DNA of 64,000 nucleotides from the NCBI RefSeq assembly GCF_034439435.1, contig NZ_JAPCKJ010000001.1, positions 310,001 through 374,000 of the forward strand. The letters run 5' to 3'. The DNA is from Sarcina sp034439435 (GTDB taxonomy: Bacteria > Bacillota > Clostridia > Clostridiales > Clostridiaceae). Made by a program: the position numbers and the translations under genes. This document shows, one piece after another, positions 1 through 8,259 of this stretch. Each line of letters opens with the position of its first letter. The first letter of the stretch is position 1. A model generated the notes under the pieces. That model saw only the letters and a program-made list of their open reading frames with translations. It did no database searches and was not told the origin of the DNA.

Positions 1-346
1 TATCTATTGTAAAACTTACATGAGCTAATCCATGTATAGGTAATCCTTGATCAATTGTAAGTATATTACCCCCAACATCTGATAGTATATTTAAAACAGA
101 TGATAAAACTCCTTTTTCATGAGTAACCACCATATTAAATATAACTTTTCTTCCTTGAAGCGTTTCTGCAAACTCAAATATATAATCCTTATACTTATAA
201 TATACACTTCTACTAATTCCAGCTTGCTTTGTAGCTTCTGTTATTTCTTTAACTTTTCCTTCTTTTAAAAGTCTTTTAGCATTTATTACCTTCTCAAAAA
301 CCTCTGGTAATACTCTTTTATCTATAACTAATAAATTTCCTTCCAT
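1..346 (-). CDS. ACT-domain regulator, PheB/ThrR-like (partial, 3' end outside window)
   Basis: I read this directly from the minus strand because it is cut by the window edge; 115 codons are visible. The ATG at 346 follows GAGGTGAATAGTTCC, a good ribosome binding site. The N-terminal ~60 residues look like a small helix-turn-helix (ITEATKQAGISRSVYYKYKDYIF), followed by an ACT domain (VIFNMVVTHEKGVLSSVLNILSDVGGNILTIDQ). This layout is that of the UPF0735/PheB family; the Bacillus member ThrR represses threonine biosynthesis genes, and the gene often precedes homoserine dehydrogenase. The partner gene, if present, lies left of base 1. Family is clear; the regulated pathway is inferred. Confidence 0.8.
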   Translation of the reverse strand, partial: MEGNLLVIDKRVLPEVFEKVINAKRLLKEGKVKEITEATKQAGISRSVYYKYKDYIFEFAETLQGRKVIFNMVVTHEKGVLSSVLNILSDVGGNILTIDQGLPIHGLAHVSFTID

Positions 347-695
347 TGGAACTATTCACCTCTTTTATCTTTATATAAATACCCAAAACTTAAGTAAATA
401 ATAGCCCTCTTTTATTCGCCACTTATTAAAATACCACCTCTAATTAATATTTTCAATAAGAAACATCGCTTATTATTAATTAAATTTATAAATATTTTAA
501 TTAATAACCCTAATTATTTATTAAAGCAACCCTATTATTTTAATTTATTTCCTTTATTAGATAAAATATACGTTTACAACTTATCCTTCCATCTACTAAA
601 TTATACTTTTAATTTAAATATATCTATATAAAAAGTATATCACCCTACATTTTAAAACACAACTGTTCTCTTATAAAAGACAACTTAAATTAATA
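347..695. other. AT-rich intergenic leader upstream of the ACT-domain gene
   Basis: No gene is visible on either strand between the ACT gene and the mannosidase terminator. It must hold the promoter of the ACT gene. The one distinctive element is TATACGTTTACA at 567-578, which is also present at 3364-3375 in the mannosidase promoter and resembles half of a cre site. The minus-strand segment GAGGTGGTATTTT (about 430-445) faintly recalls a T-box but lacks the conserved ACCGCG, so I do not call one. Confidence 0.5.
567..578 (-). promoter_or_regulatory. cre-like element (second copy)
   Basis: The minus strand reads TGTAAACGTATATT, close to the CcpA operator consensus WTGWAARCGYWWWCW but with weak conservation at its right end. 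The same 12 bases occur in the mannosidase promoter. It sits about 220 bases upstream of the ACT gene start. Binding is inferred only. Confidence 0.3.
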
Positions 696-726
696 AAGAG
701 GATATACCTTAAAGATACACCCTCTT
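696..726 (-). terminator. terminator of the alpha-mannosidase gene
   Basis: On the minus strand AAGAGGGTGTATC pairs with GGTATATCCTCTT (13 pairs, some G-U) around a 5-base loop, followed by TTTATTAATTT. It begins 11 bases after the mannosidase stop codon. Confidence 0.7.
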
Positions 727-737
727 ACACTTCTTGA

Positions 738-3317
738 TTAAAGTACTATTTCAAATGTTTTTATTTGTTTCTTTGAAATAATTCCATTAATAGCATTTTC
801 TTTTACTTCTAGTTTTTCTATAATTTCCTCATTTAAGTTAACTTCGTTTATTTCCTTAACATCTCTATTAACTTTTATTTGGAAGTTTTCTTCTTTATCA
901 GAAATATTAAATATTCTTACTATTATAGAATCTCTATCTTCAGCTTTCTTAAATGCTGATAAAACTATATTTTCTCCTGTAATTGAAACTAAAGAGTCCT
1001 CTACTTTGAAATCTCCTTGAAGAGCTAACATTGGAGTATTTAAGTTGTATGCTTCTTCGTAAGCTCTTTCTCCAGTGTAATCTCCTTCATGAGCTATTAC
1101 TGAATATTCGGCAATATTATTTCCTAAGCATTGTGCTTCAGGTGTTGGGAATACTCCCCAATCTCCTAACTCTCCAACAGATCTTAATATTGTTATAGCA
1201 ATAGTATTTTCTCCATCTCTTAATACTTCATATTCAGGTAATCCCATATTAGCAACCATAAGACCAACTTTTCCATCATTTACATCAACAAAGTTAGTTT
1301 GTTTTTGACAGTTAGAAGGATTTTGCCATCCTTCCCATGGAGTTGTTTCTCTTTCTATAACATCAAAATGTCCTTCTGCAAAGTGAGTGCTTGCTTCTAT
1401 TCCTGTTGGGAATAATGCTCTTACTCTATGATCTTTTGCAGTATTTTCTATTTCAACCTTAACATCTACTCTTCTAGAAACTTCGCTAAGAACTATTGTA
1501 GAAACTAACTTAATTTCTGTCATTTCTTCTACTCTTCTACTTTCTTTCTTAACAGCTTCTACTGGAACTTCTAAAGTATTTTTAACTTCAATAACTTTTT
1601 CTACTTCATTATCTTTTAATACTTTAATCTCAGCCTTATTTCCTAAAGTATTTACTACTAAATCCTTCTCTGGAGCTCTAAAGATGTATTCATCTCCTAT
1701 ATCTCCACAATCTTCAAAGGCATTTAAATTCCTATACTCTTTATTTGTTCCTTTATGAAGTAAATCAAATGTACCATTTTCATTGAATTTTAGTGAGAAG
1801 AATTTATTTTCAAAAGTTAAATCTTGAGAAACTTCCTTTTCTTCTATAACTTCACATGTAACTATCTTAAATGATTTTAATCCTAAAGCTTTTATATTAT
1901 TAGCTAAGAACTTAACTTTAAATCTATTTACATACTCTGGTTGTCTAAATCTATTGTTTGGAAGAGTATATTTAAATGTTTCACCTAAAGCTTCAACTAC
2001 TGATGGAACCTCTTCTCCATTCTCTGTAACAACCTTAAAGTTTTCTATTCCTGATTCTTTATTTACATCAACTGTAGCTTCTACTACTTCACTTCTATCC
2101 CATCCTAATGTATTGAATACAACGATGCTTTCTCTGTCAGTAGTAGTTCCATTTACTAGATTTAGCATATGCTCAGTACTTCTATCTATCATTTCTTCTG
2201 ATATTTGCATACTAGCTTTAAATCTTGTTACCATATCTTGATGAACCTCATCAATACTACATCCACAAATTGAATCATGAGGATGGTTTTGAATTAAGTA
2301 TTTCCATGATTGAAGTATGAAATCACTTTCGTATTTCTTTCCTTCTAATGAAGCCATAACTCCTAAAGGTTCAACATATCTTTCTAAAAGAACTTGAGAC
2401 TTATTGTTCATTTGCTTTAAATAAAGTCTTGCTGAAGCTGTGTTACATAAAGTCCACCAACCATCTGTATATTGGCCATTTAACTCTCCAGTAACTTCTT
2501 TTAAGTCCTTAACTTCGTCTTTAACATCAGCTATATAATCAACTAAGTTACTATGAACTAATTCAAAATCAACATCTTCTTTTACATTATCTATTATGTC
2601 ACCAACATTTGTTTGAACTGGTTGGTGGTCACATCCGTTCATTAATAATATTTGATTTGTTGTAGCATACATATCTGCCTTGTTAACTCTGTCATTTAAG
2701 AATTCAACAGCTTCTTTCTTATCTGCTGGAATTTCATTACCATTACTATACCAGTTAGCCATAAGTATTCCTAAAACTTCTGATCCATCTGGTGATTTCC
2801 ATAATACTTCTGAATGGTACTCATTCTCTCCAGCTTCTTCAACCTTTTGGTTATCAAATGCTATTGGAGTTATTCCTCTACCAAAAACTGCATTATCTAT
2901 TCCAAATCCTCTTAATATTTGAGGTGCTTGAGATATGTTACCAAATGAGTCTGGGAAATATCCTATTTTTACTGGATCTCCAAATCTCTTTGCAAATCTC
3001 ATTCCTAAAAGCATATTTCTTACATTTGCTTCTGCACTTATTAAATATTCATCTTGAAGAACATACCAAGGACCTACATGAAGTCTTCCTTCTTCTATAA
3101 GCTTCTTTAATCTATCAAACATATATGGCTTTACTTCTAAATAATCATCTAAAGCTATAGTTTGTCCATCTAAATGGAAATATTTAAAATGCTCATTATT
3201 TTCTAATGTATCTATTAATGAATCCATAAAATCTACTAATTTAACTCTATGTTTTTGAAATGGTATGTACCACTCTCTGTCCCAATGACTATGTGAAACT
3301 ACGTGTACTTTTTTCAT
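738..3317 (-). CDS. GH38 family alpha-mannosidase
   Basis: 859 residues, the usual length for bacterial cytoplasmic GH38 enzymes. The catalytic zinc site begins with H-S-H-W-D-R-E-W at residues 9-16 (His11, Asp13). The likely nucleophile is Asp123 in YFPDSFGN, and a further zinc histidine lies in HPHDSICGCS. The C-terminal half is the beta-sandwich region of the family. No signal peptide, so it probably hydrolyses short mannosides or modified mannosides after uptake; the related MngB cleaves 6-phosphomannosylglycerate. Starts at ATG after GGAGAGGTTAGAC. It is alone in its transcription unit, with its own promoter, cre-like site and terminator, so no PTS partner gives away the substrate. Family certain, substrate not. 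Confidence 0.93.
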   Translation of the reverse strand: MKKVHVVSHSHWDREWYIPFQKHRVKLVDFMDSLIDTLENNEHFKYFHLDGQTIALDDYLEVKPYMFDRLKKLIEEGRLHVGPWYVLQDEYLISAEANVRNMLLGMRFAKRFGDPVKIGYFPDSFGNISQAPQILRGFGIDNAVFGRGITPIAFDNQKVEEAGENEYHSEVLWKSPDGSEVLGILMANWYSNGNEIPADKKEAVEFLNDRVNKADMYATTNQILLMNGCDHQPVQTNVGDIIDNVKEDVDFELVHSNLVDYIADVKDEVKDLKEVTGELNGQYTDGWWTLCNTASARLYLKQMNNKSQVLLERYVEPLGVMASLEGKKYESDFILQSWKYLIQNHPHDSICGCSIDEVHQDMVTRFKASMQISEEMIDRSTEHMLNLVNGTTTDRESIVVFNTLGWDRSEVVEATVDVNKESGIENFKVVTENGEEVPSVVEALGETFKYTLPNNRFRQPEYVNRFKVKFLANNIKALGLKSFKIVTCEVIEEKEVSQDLTFENKFFSLKFNENGTFDLLHKGTNKEYRNLNAFEDCGDIGDEYIFRAPEKDLVVNTLGNKAEIKVLKDNEVEKVIEVKNTLEVPVEAVKKESRRVEEMTEIKLVSTIVLSEVSRRVDVKVEIENTAKDHRVRALFPTGIEASTHFAEGHFDVIERETTPWEGWQNPSNCQKQTNFVDVNDGKVGLMVANMGLPEYEVLRDGENTIAITILRSVGELGDWGVFPTPEAQCLGNNIAEYSVIAHEGDYTGERAYEEAYNLNTPMLALQGDFKVEDSLVSITGENIVLSAFKKAEDRDSIIVRIFNISDKEENFQIKVNRDVKEINEVNLNEEIIEKLEVKENAINGIISKKQIKTFEIVL

Positions 3318-3359
3318 GTCTAACCTCTCCTTATCTAAAGTTCATTAACCTATACCTAG

Positions 3360-3389
3360 ATTATATACGTTTACAGATTGTTTCTTCAA
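3360..3389 (-). promoter_or_regulatory. mannosidase promoter with cre-like site
   Basis: Minus strand: TTGAAG (3389-3384), an 18-base spacer, then TATAAT (3365-3360). TGTAAACGTATATA (3375-3362) overlaps the spacer and -10 and matches the core half of the CcpA cre consensus. This fits catabolite repression of a sugar hydrolase by blocking RNA polymerase. Seen in sequence; function inferred. Confidence 0.5.
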
Positions 3390-3477
3390 TTTTCATTCTT
3401 ATATGTTTAGTGGACTTTTTATAGATTGTTTAATTTTAGCTAATTGGTTTTTTATCAAAGTTGTATATAAAAAATTA

Positions 3478-3569
3478 AGCCATGTTTTAAACTGATATTG
3501 ATTTTAGATATTCCCTAAGACCTATCTTACGGTTATATCTAAAAATTAACACTCAACTAAAACATAGCT
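3478..3569. repeat. palindromic intergenic repeat, copy A
   Basis: About 92 bp. The left arm begins AGCCATGTTTTAAACTG and the right arm ends AACTAAAACATAGCT; the arms are imperfect reverse complements over about 34 bases, ending inward at AGATAT/ATATCT. The same arms occur at 5176, 26034, 41451 and 63885. It lies between the mannosidase promoter and the GNAT terminator. Confidence 0.8.
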
Positions 3570-3576
3570 AAAATTT

Positions 3577-3607
3577 AAAGTCAGTAATCATTAAAACTAC
3601 CGACTTT
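3577..3607 (-). terminator. terminator of the methionine operon / GNAT gene
   Basis: AAAGTCGGTAGT pairs with ATTACTGACTTT on the minus strand (12 pairs including G-U), followed by AAATTTTAG. It lies just after the GNAT stop and abuts repeat copy A. Confidence 0.65.
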
Positions 3608-3631
3608 TAATGATTTATTGCTCTAATCTTA

Positions 3632-4228
3632 TTATATTTTTATATCACTTTTTATAACTGAATAAACGCATATATTAATATATTCATCTCTATTCTTATT
3701 ATAATAATGTTCTCTTAATATTCCATCTCTATGAAATCCAAGCTTTTCTGATAGTTTAATTGATGAAATATTATTACTATCAATCATAGCTACAATTCTA
3801 TTCATACTTAAATTTTCAAATGCAAAGTTTTCTATAGCTTTAATACACTCAGAAGCAACCCCTTGCCTCCAAAACTTCTTTGCTACAGTATACCCAATCT
3901 CAGTATTATTAGAATAAAAATCCATATTATAAAAACCTATATCTCCAATGAACTCTTTACTTTCCTTATTGACTATAGCCCACCTTATGCCTTTTTTCTC
4001 ATTATACATTACTTTAACTTTTTTTAGATAAAAATCCACTTGTTTTTCTGGATTAGAAACTTCTGTTCCAGAATATTTCATAACATCTTCATCTGAAAAT
4101 AAATTAATGAAATTCTCCTTATACTTTTCTTCTATCTCTTTAAGTATAAATCGTTTAGTTTCAAAAATTGGAAACTCTAAGAAAAATTTTTCTATTTTAT
4201 TTTCTAAAAGTTGATTTTTAATACTCAT
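3632..4228 (-). CDS. GNAT family N-acetyltransferase, RimJ/RimL type
   Basis: 198 residues from the ATG at 4228, preceded five bases earlier by AAGGTGG; an in-frame GTG at 4237 lies inside that ribosome site and is unlikely. The chain has the RimJ/RimL layout: FETKRFILKEI near the start, IGYTVAKKFWRQGVASECIKAI (acetyl-CoA-binding turn, about residues 115-136) and NISSIKLSEKLGFHRDG near the C-terminus. Members acetylate ribosomal-protein N-termini or small amines; the substrate here cannot be told. It follows the homocysteine methyltransferase by 46 bases and is probably the last gene of that operon. Confidence 0.88.
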   Translation of the reverse strand: MSIKNQLLENKIEKFFLEFPIFETKRFILKEIEEKYKENFINLFSDEDVMKYSGTEVSNPEKQVDFYLKKVKVMYNEKKGIRWAIVNKESKEFIGDIGFYNMDFYSNNTEIGYTVAKKFWRQGVASECIKAIENFAFENLSMNRIVAMIDSNNISSIKLSEKLGFHRDGILREHYYNKNRDEYINICVYSVIKSDIKI

Positions 4229-4274
4229 ATTATCCACCTTATTATACCATTAATAAATATTTATAACTTATACT

Positions 4275-5114
4275 CTATATTAAGTTACAAATAGCTCTTA
4301 TATATTTAGGCGTTGTTCCACAACATCCTCCTATTATATTTACACCTTTTTCAATAGCCTTTTTAGACAAATCTTTAAATTCTTCTGGAGTCTGTTCATA
4401 TATAAGTTCATCCCCTATTTTTTTAGGTATTCCTAAATTAGCTTTTATCATAATAGGAAGAGAAGTATTTTCTTTTAAAATATCTAACGCCTTTAATACT
4501 TCCTCATACTCTGTACAATTTATTCCTAAGGCACTTACTTCACAAGACTCCAAAATTGAAATCATCTCTTTTATAAACTTAGGAATATCCTTTTTCCCAG
4601 CTAAAGTAAAAGAACATATAACTGGTTTATCTGTTAGTTCCTTTGCTTTTTTAATTGCAAATTCTGCTTCTTCTATACTTCCTAAAGTTTCAAAAACAAC
4701 AATATCAAATTTATTATTTGACGAGTTAATTATTCTTTCTGTATTTTCTTCTACAACACATTTAAAATTTTCATTAGTTTCTTCTATATAATATGAAAGA
4801 GGCCCTATATCTAAAGCAACTATTCCATTCTTCTCACACACTTTTTTAGCAATATTAACACCTGCTTCTACAACCTCTTCTAAATCATAATTATTCTTTT
4901 TTGCATTTATAACATTGCACATAAATGTATTTGAAAGTATTAAGTTAGCTCCAGCGTCTCTATACTCTCTATGAATTTTTTCTATTAATTCAGGCCTTTT
5001 AATATTTAAAAGTTCTGAAGGAGTCTCTTTTAAATTTACTCCTAACTCCATAATCCTAGTTCCCATAGCGCCATCAGCTACTATGAACTCATTTTTCAAA
5101 TCTAATTTTTTCAT
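4275..5114 (-). CDS. homocysteine S-methyltransferase family protein, stand-alone
   Basis: 279 residues from the ATG at 5114 (MKKLDLK), with GGAG 11 bases upstream; a TTG at 5135 in the same frame has no ribosome site. It matches the N-terminal domain of its neighbour MetH: DGAMGTRIMELG near the start, NTFMCN, a zinc-ligand Cys in GINCTEYE, and the C-terminal zinc pair in GGCCGTTPKYI. The family transfers a methyl group to homocysteine, making methionine. With no cobalamin or folate domain it must take the methyl group from another donor (S-methylmethionine or a partner corrinoid protein). It is downstream of metH in the SAM-controlled operon, with repeat copy B between them. Confidence 0.85.
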   Translation of the reverse strand: MKKLDLKNEFIVADGAMGTRIMELGVNLKETPSELLNIKRPELIEKIHREYRDAGANLILSNTFMCNVINAKKNNYDLEEVVEAGVNIAKKVCEKNGIVALDIGPLSYYIEETNENFKCVVEENTERIINSSNNKFDIVVFETLGSIEEAEFAIKKAKELTDKPVICSFTLAGKKDIPKFIKEMISILESCEVSALGINCTEYEEVLKALDILKENTSLPIMIKANLGIPKKIGDELIYEQTPEEFKDLSKKAIEKGVNIIGGCCGTTPKYIRAICNLI

Positions 5115-5175
5115 CTTAATGTATTCTCCAATCAAATTTACTTCTTTTTTATTTAATGTTTATTTTTAAATAAAA

Positions 5176-5222
5176 CCATATTTTAAACTAGCTAAAATTA
5201 ACACTTACCTAAAACATAGCTT
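5176..5222. repeat. palindromic intergenic repeat, copy B (short)
   Basis: About 47 bp. CCATATTTTAAACTA on the left and ACACTTACCTAAAACATAGCT on the right are the outer arms of the family; the middle seen in the other copies is missing. It ends at the stop codon of metH, between metH and the next methyltransferase gene. Confidence 0.65.
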
Positions 5223-7573
5223 TAAATTTTAAATATTTGCTTAGCTATTTCTACAGCTCTATTAGCGTCTTTAGCATAAAAATCTGCTCCTATTTCTTTA
5301 GCATATTCCTTTGTTAAAACAGCTCCTCCAACAAATATTTTAGTTTTCAAGTCTTTTTCTTTAACTCTTTTTATTGTCTCTTCCATACTCTTTAAAGTTG
5401 TTGTCATTAAAGCACTGAGACCTAATAATTTAACATCTTTTTCAATGCACACCTTTAAAATTTCTTCTGGTTCTACATTTTTTCCTAAATCAATAATATC
5501 ATAACCATAGTTTTCTAGAATAACTTTAACTATATTTTTACCAATATCATGTATATCTCCTTTTACTGTAGCTAATACTATGCACCCCTTATTTTTATCC
5601 TCTTTAGAGAAATCAACACTTGATTTTATAACCTCAAAGGATTCTTTAACCGTTTCAGCTGATGCTATTAATTGTGGCAAGAATATCTCTTCTTTCTCAA
5701 ATTTTTCTCCAACCCTATCTAGTGCAGGTATTAATTCCTTATTAACAATTTCCATGCCTTTAAAACTTTTAAGAAGTTCTTCTGTTTTTCTTCTTGCTTC
5801 TCCTCTTAATCCTTTTATGACTATTTCTTTTAAGGTTAAAATATTTCCTCCCTTTTCTCTTAGATTTTCTTCCTTAATATTATTTTTCTTAGAATAATAA
5901 CTTACATACTTATTAGCCCCTTTATCATATCCATAAAGAAGTTCAAATCCTCTTACAACTTTCATTATTCCCTCTTTGTTAGGATTGACTATAGGAAAAT
6001 CTAGTCCTTCATTAAGAGCCATTCCTAAAAATACTTCATTTATATTTTCCCTTTCTGGCAATCCAAAGGAAACATTTGAAACTCCTAAAGTAGTCTTAAC
6101 TCCAAGCTCCTTCTTTATTTTTCTAATAGTCCTTAATGTTTCTCTAACCTCCATCTGGTTTGTTGCTGCTGTTAATATAAGAGGATCTAAAATTATATTC
6201 TCTTTACTAATTCCATACTCTGAAGCTTTCTCTATTATTTTTTTCCCTATTTTTATTTTTTCTTCACAGGTTTTTGGTATTCCCTTATTACTTAAGGTCA
6301 ACCCAATAACCATAGCCCCATATTTTCTAACTATTGGAAGTATTCTATCTAAAGTCTCTTCATCTCCATTTACTGAATTTAAAATACATTTACCATTATA
6401 ATATCTTAGTGCCTTTTCTATTACCTCTGGATTAGAAGAGTCTATTTGAAGAGGAACATCTAAAACACTTTGAAGATCCTTTACGATTTTAACCATCATG
6501 CTTTCTTCATCAATATCTGGAATTCCTACATTAACATCTAAAATATTTGCTCCAGCTTCAACCTGTTCAATCCCCTGTTTCACAATATAATCTATATCAT
6601 TATTTTTTAAAGCCTCTTTAAATCTTTTTTTCCCAGTAGGATTTATTCTCTCTCCAATTACAGAAACTCCTCTTCCACTTATAGTAAGTGAAGGCGTACA
6701 TACACCTGTTAGACTAACTTTATCTCTTTTTATACTTTCTTTCTTTTTTAATCTTTTCGATAATTCCTCTATATATTCAGGAGTTGTCCCACAACATCCA
6801 CCAATATAATTAACACCTAGAGAAACAAATTTTTCTCCATATTCACCGAATTCATATTTATCAACTTCATAACTTGTCCTATCTCCATCTATACTAGGCA
6901 TTCCTGCATTAGCCTGTACTATTACATCCTTGTTAGTTGATTTTACTATTCTTTTTATTATTGATTCCATTTCTCTAGGTCCTAAAGAACAATTAACACC
7001 TAAAGCATCAACTCCTAATCCTTCTAATGTCATAGCCATACTCTCTGGAATACATCCTGTAAAAGTTCTCTCATTTTTTTCAAAACTCATAGTACAAAAT
7101 ACAGGCAAGTTAGAATTTTCTTTTGCTGCTAAAATAGCTGCCTTAGCTTCATATAAATCACTCATTGTCTCTATAAGTATAATATCTGCTCCATTTTTTA
7201 CTCCAACTATAACCTGTTCCTTAAATATATCATAAGCTTCATCAAAACTTAGAGTTCCCATAGGCTCTAAAAGTTCTCCTATAGGACCTATATCTAAGGC
7301 TATTTTCACTTCATTTCCCTCTCTAGCTCTCTTTGCTATTTCTAAAGCTTTTGTTATAATTTCTTCTACTTTAAAATCTGTATTTCTTAATTTTTTTCTA
7401 TTTGCTCCAAAAGTATTAGTAGTTATAAAGTTTGCTCCTGCCTCTATATATCTTTTATGAACTTCATATATAATATCTTCATTATATATATTAAAAACTT
7501 CTGGATTCTCCCCAAGCTTCAATCCTAACTTTTGAAGCATAGTCCCCATAGCCCCATCAAAAATCTTAATCAT
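5222..7573 (-). CDS. metH: cobalamin-dependent methionine synthase without reactivation domain
   Basis: 783 residues from the ATG at 7573 (MIKIFDGAMGTML). The longer reading frame to 7630 lies inside the upstream gene. Domains in order: homocysteine methyltransferase (1-~290, zinc ligands in GVNCSLG and GGCCGTTPEYI), pterin-binding domain (~310-570, VIGERINPTGKKRF, ANILDVNVG), helical cap (~590-670) and cobalamin-binding domain (~675-783) with the corrinoid signature ATVKGDIHDIGKN, whose His is the lower cobalt ligand. It moves a methyl group from methyltetrahydrofolate via cob(I)alamin to homocysteine. The fourth domain of E. coli MetH (AdoMet reactivation) is absent and is encoded by the gene just upstream, overlapping by 8 bases. 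Confidence 0.95.
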   Translation of the reverse strand: MIKIFDGAMGTMLQKLGLKLGENPEVFNIYNEDIIYEVHKRYIEAGANFITTNTFGANRKKLRNTDFKVEEIITKALEIAKRAREGNEVKIALDIGPIGELLEPMGTLSFDEAYDIFKEQVIVGVKNGADIILIETMSDLYEAKAAILAAKENSNLPVFCTMSFEKNERTFTGCIPESMAMTLEGLGVDALGVNCSLGPREMESIIKRIVKSTNKDVIVQANAGMPSIDGDRTSYEVDKYEFGEYGEKFVSLGVNYIGGCCGTTPEYIEELSKRLKKKESIKRDKVSLTGVCTPSLTISGRGVSVIGERINPTGKKRFKEALKNNDIDYIVKQGIEQVEAGANILDVNVGIPDIDEESMMVKIVKDLQSVLDVPLQIDSSNPEVIEKALRYYNGKCILNSVNGDEETLDRILPIVRKYGAMVIGLTLSNKGIPKTCEEKIKIGKKIIEKASEYGISKENIILDPLILTAATNQMEVRETLRTIRKIKKELGVKTTLGVSNVSFGLPERENINEVFLGMALNEGLDFPIVNPNKEGIMKVVRGFELLYGYDKGANKYVSYYSKKNNIKEENLREKGGNILTLKEIVIKGLRGEARRKTEELLKSFKGMEIVNKELIPALDRVGEKFEKEEIFLPQLIASAETVKESFEVIKSSVDFSKEDKNKGCIVLATVKGDIHDIGKNIVKVILENYGYDIIDLGKNVEPEEILKVCIEKDVKLLGLSALMTTTLKSMEETIKRVKEKDLKTKIFVGGAVLTKEYAKEIGADFYAKDANRAVEIAKQIFKI

Positions 7574-8237
7574 AACATCTCTTACCGCCTTTCCTATAAT
7601 TGCACTTTGTATAAAAACTACATTGATCACAACTTCTTATGGAAGCTTGATTATTTCTACATTTACTTATTCCTATTATTGCTGTAACTGATTTTCTAGG
7701 TATTAAAATATTACTCTCTGTTAAATTTAAACCTATTGCTTTTTGCCCATCTATTAACTCTAAAAAATCCTTTTGAAATTCTATTGAAAAATCTCCATAC
7801 CCTGGACTAAATCTTTCTCTTATAAACTCATTTTTACTTTCAACCTTTTCCTTTATAGCCTCTTCAATTTCATCACAGACTTCCTCTATGGCAGCAGTAG
7901 CACAGGCATCTAATACGAGAGCTTTTAACAAATCTATCTTCTCATACTTATTTATAGCCCTTTCTATCTCATATCCTAAGGTAACTCCTAGTAAAATCAC
8001 CTTATAGCACCCTTTTAAATGTCTCTTTATAGATACTCCCTTTAAAATTTTTTCAGTTCCTAATATTTTTAAATTATCTTTATACTCTTCTAAACCATAT
8101 TCTCTATAGGTTACTCTATAATCAGCTATTTCCTTGCATTCTTCGATGCATTTATCTATAAGTTCAAAATCTTCTTCATTTCCTTTTACACCTAAATATC
8201 TAAGCACTTCTTTTTTATCTATATTAGTAATTTTCAT
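7566..8237 (-). CDS. separate MetH reactivation-domain protein
   Basis: 223 residues, ATG at 8237 with AAAGGAGAAAG upstream. It resembles the C-terminal activation domain of methionine synthase, with RERFSPGYGDFS (about residues 140-151) in the place of the AdoMet-binding R-x-x-P-G-Y motif. It ends in a cysteine-rich tail (SKCRNNQ..SCDQCSFYTKCNY). In E. coli this domain uses AdoMet and a flavodoxin electron to rescue oxidised cob(II)alamin; here it would do so in trans. The gene sits between metF and metH, overlapping metH by 8 bases, which supports a 1:1 working pair. The Cys-rich tail is not in E. coli MetH and may bind metal or an iron-sulfur cluster (inference). Confidence 0.85.
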   Translation of the reverse strand: MKITNIDKKEVLRYLGVKGNEEDFELIDKCIEECKEIADYRVTYREYGLEEYKDNLKILGTEKILKGVSIKRHLKGCYKVILLGVTLGYEIERAINKYEKIDLLKALVLDACATAAIEEVCDEIEEAIKEKVESKNEFIRERFSPGYGDFSIEFQKDFLELIDGQKAIGLNLTESNILIPRKSVTAIIGISKCRNNQASIRSCDQCSFYTKCNYRKGGKRCYD

Positions 8238-8259
8238 ATTTATATAATTCTTTCTCCTT

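Noticed and set aside
347..450. A T-box-like stretch (GAGGTGGTATTTT) upstream of the ACT-domain gene
   Set aside because: The conserved ACCGCG of T-boxes is missing and there is no following terminator or clear specifier stem.
5976..6401. Long plus-strand open frame opposite metH
   Set aside because: It mirrors metH codons, has no ribosome site and no family resemblance; several similar frames opposite real genes were left out for the same reason.
7574..7630. N-terminal extension of MetH
   Set aside because: It lies inside the upstream reactivation gene; the ATG at 7573 begins the conserved IFDGAMGT block.
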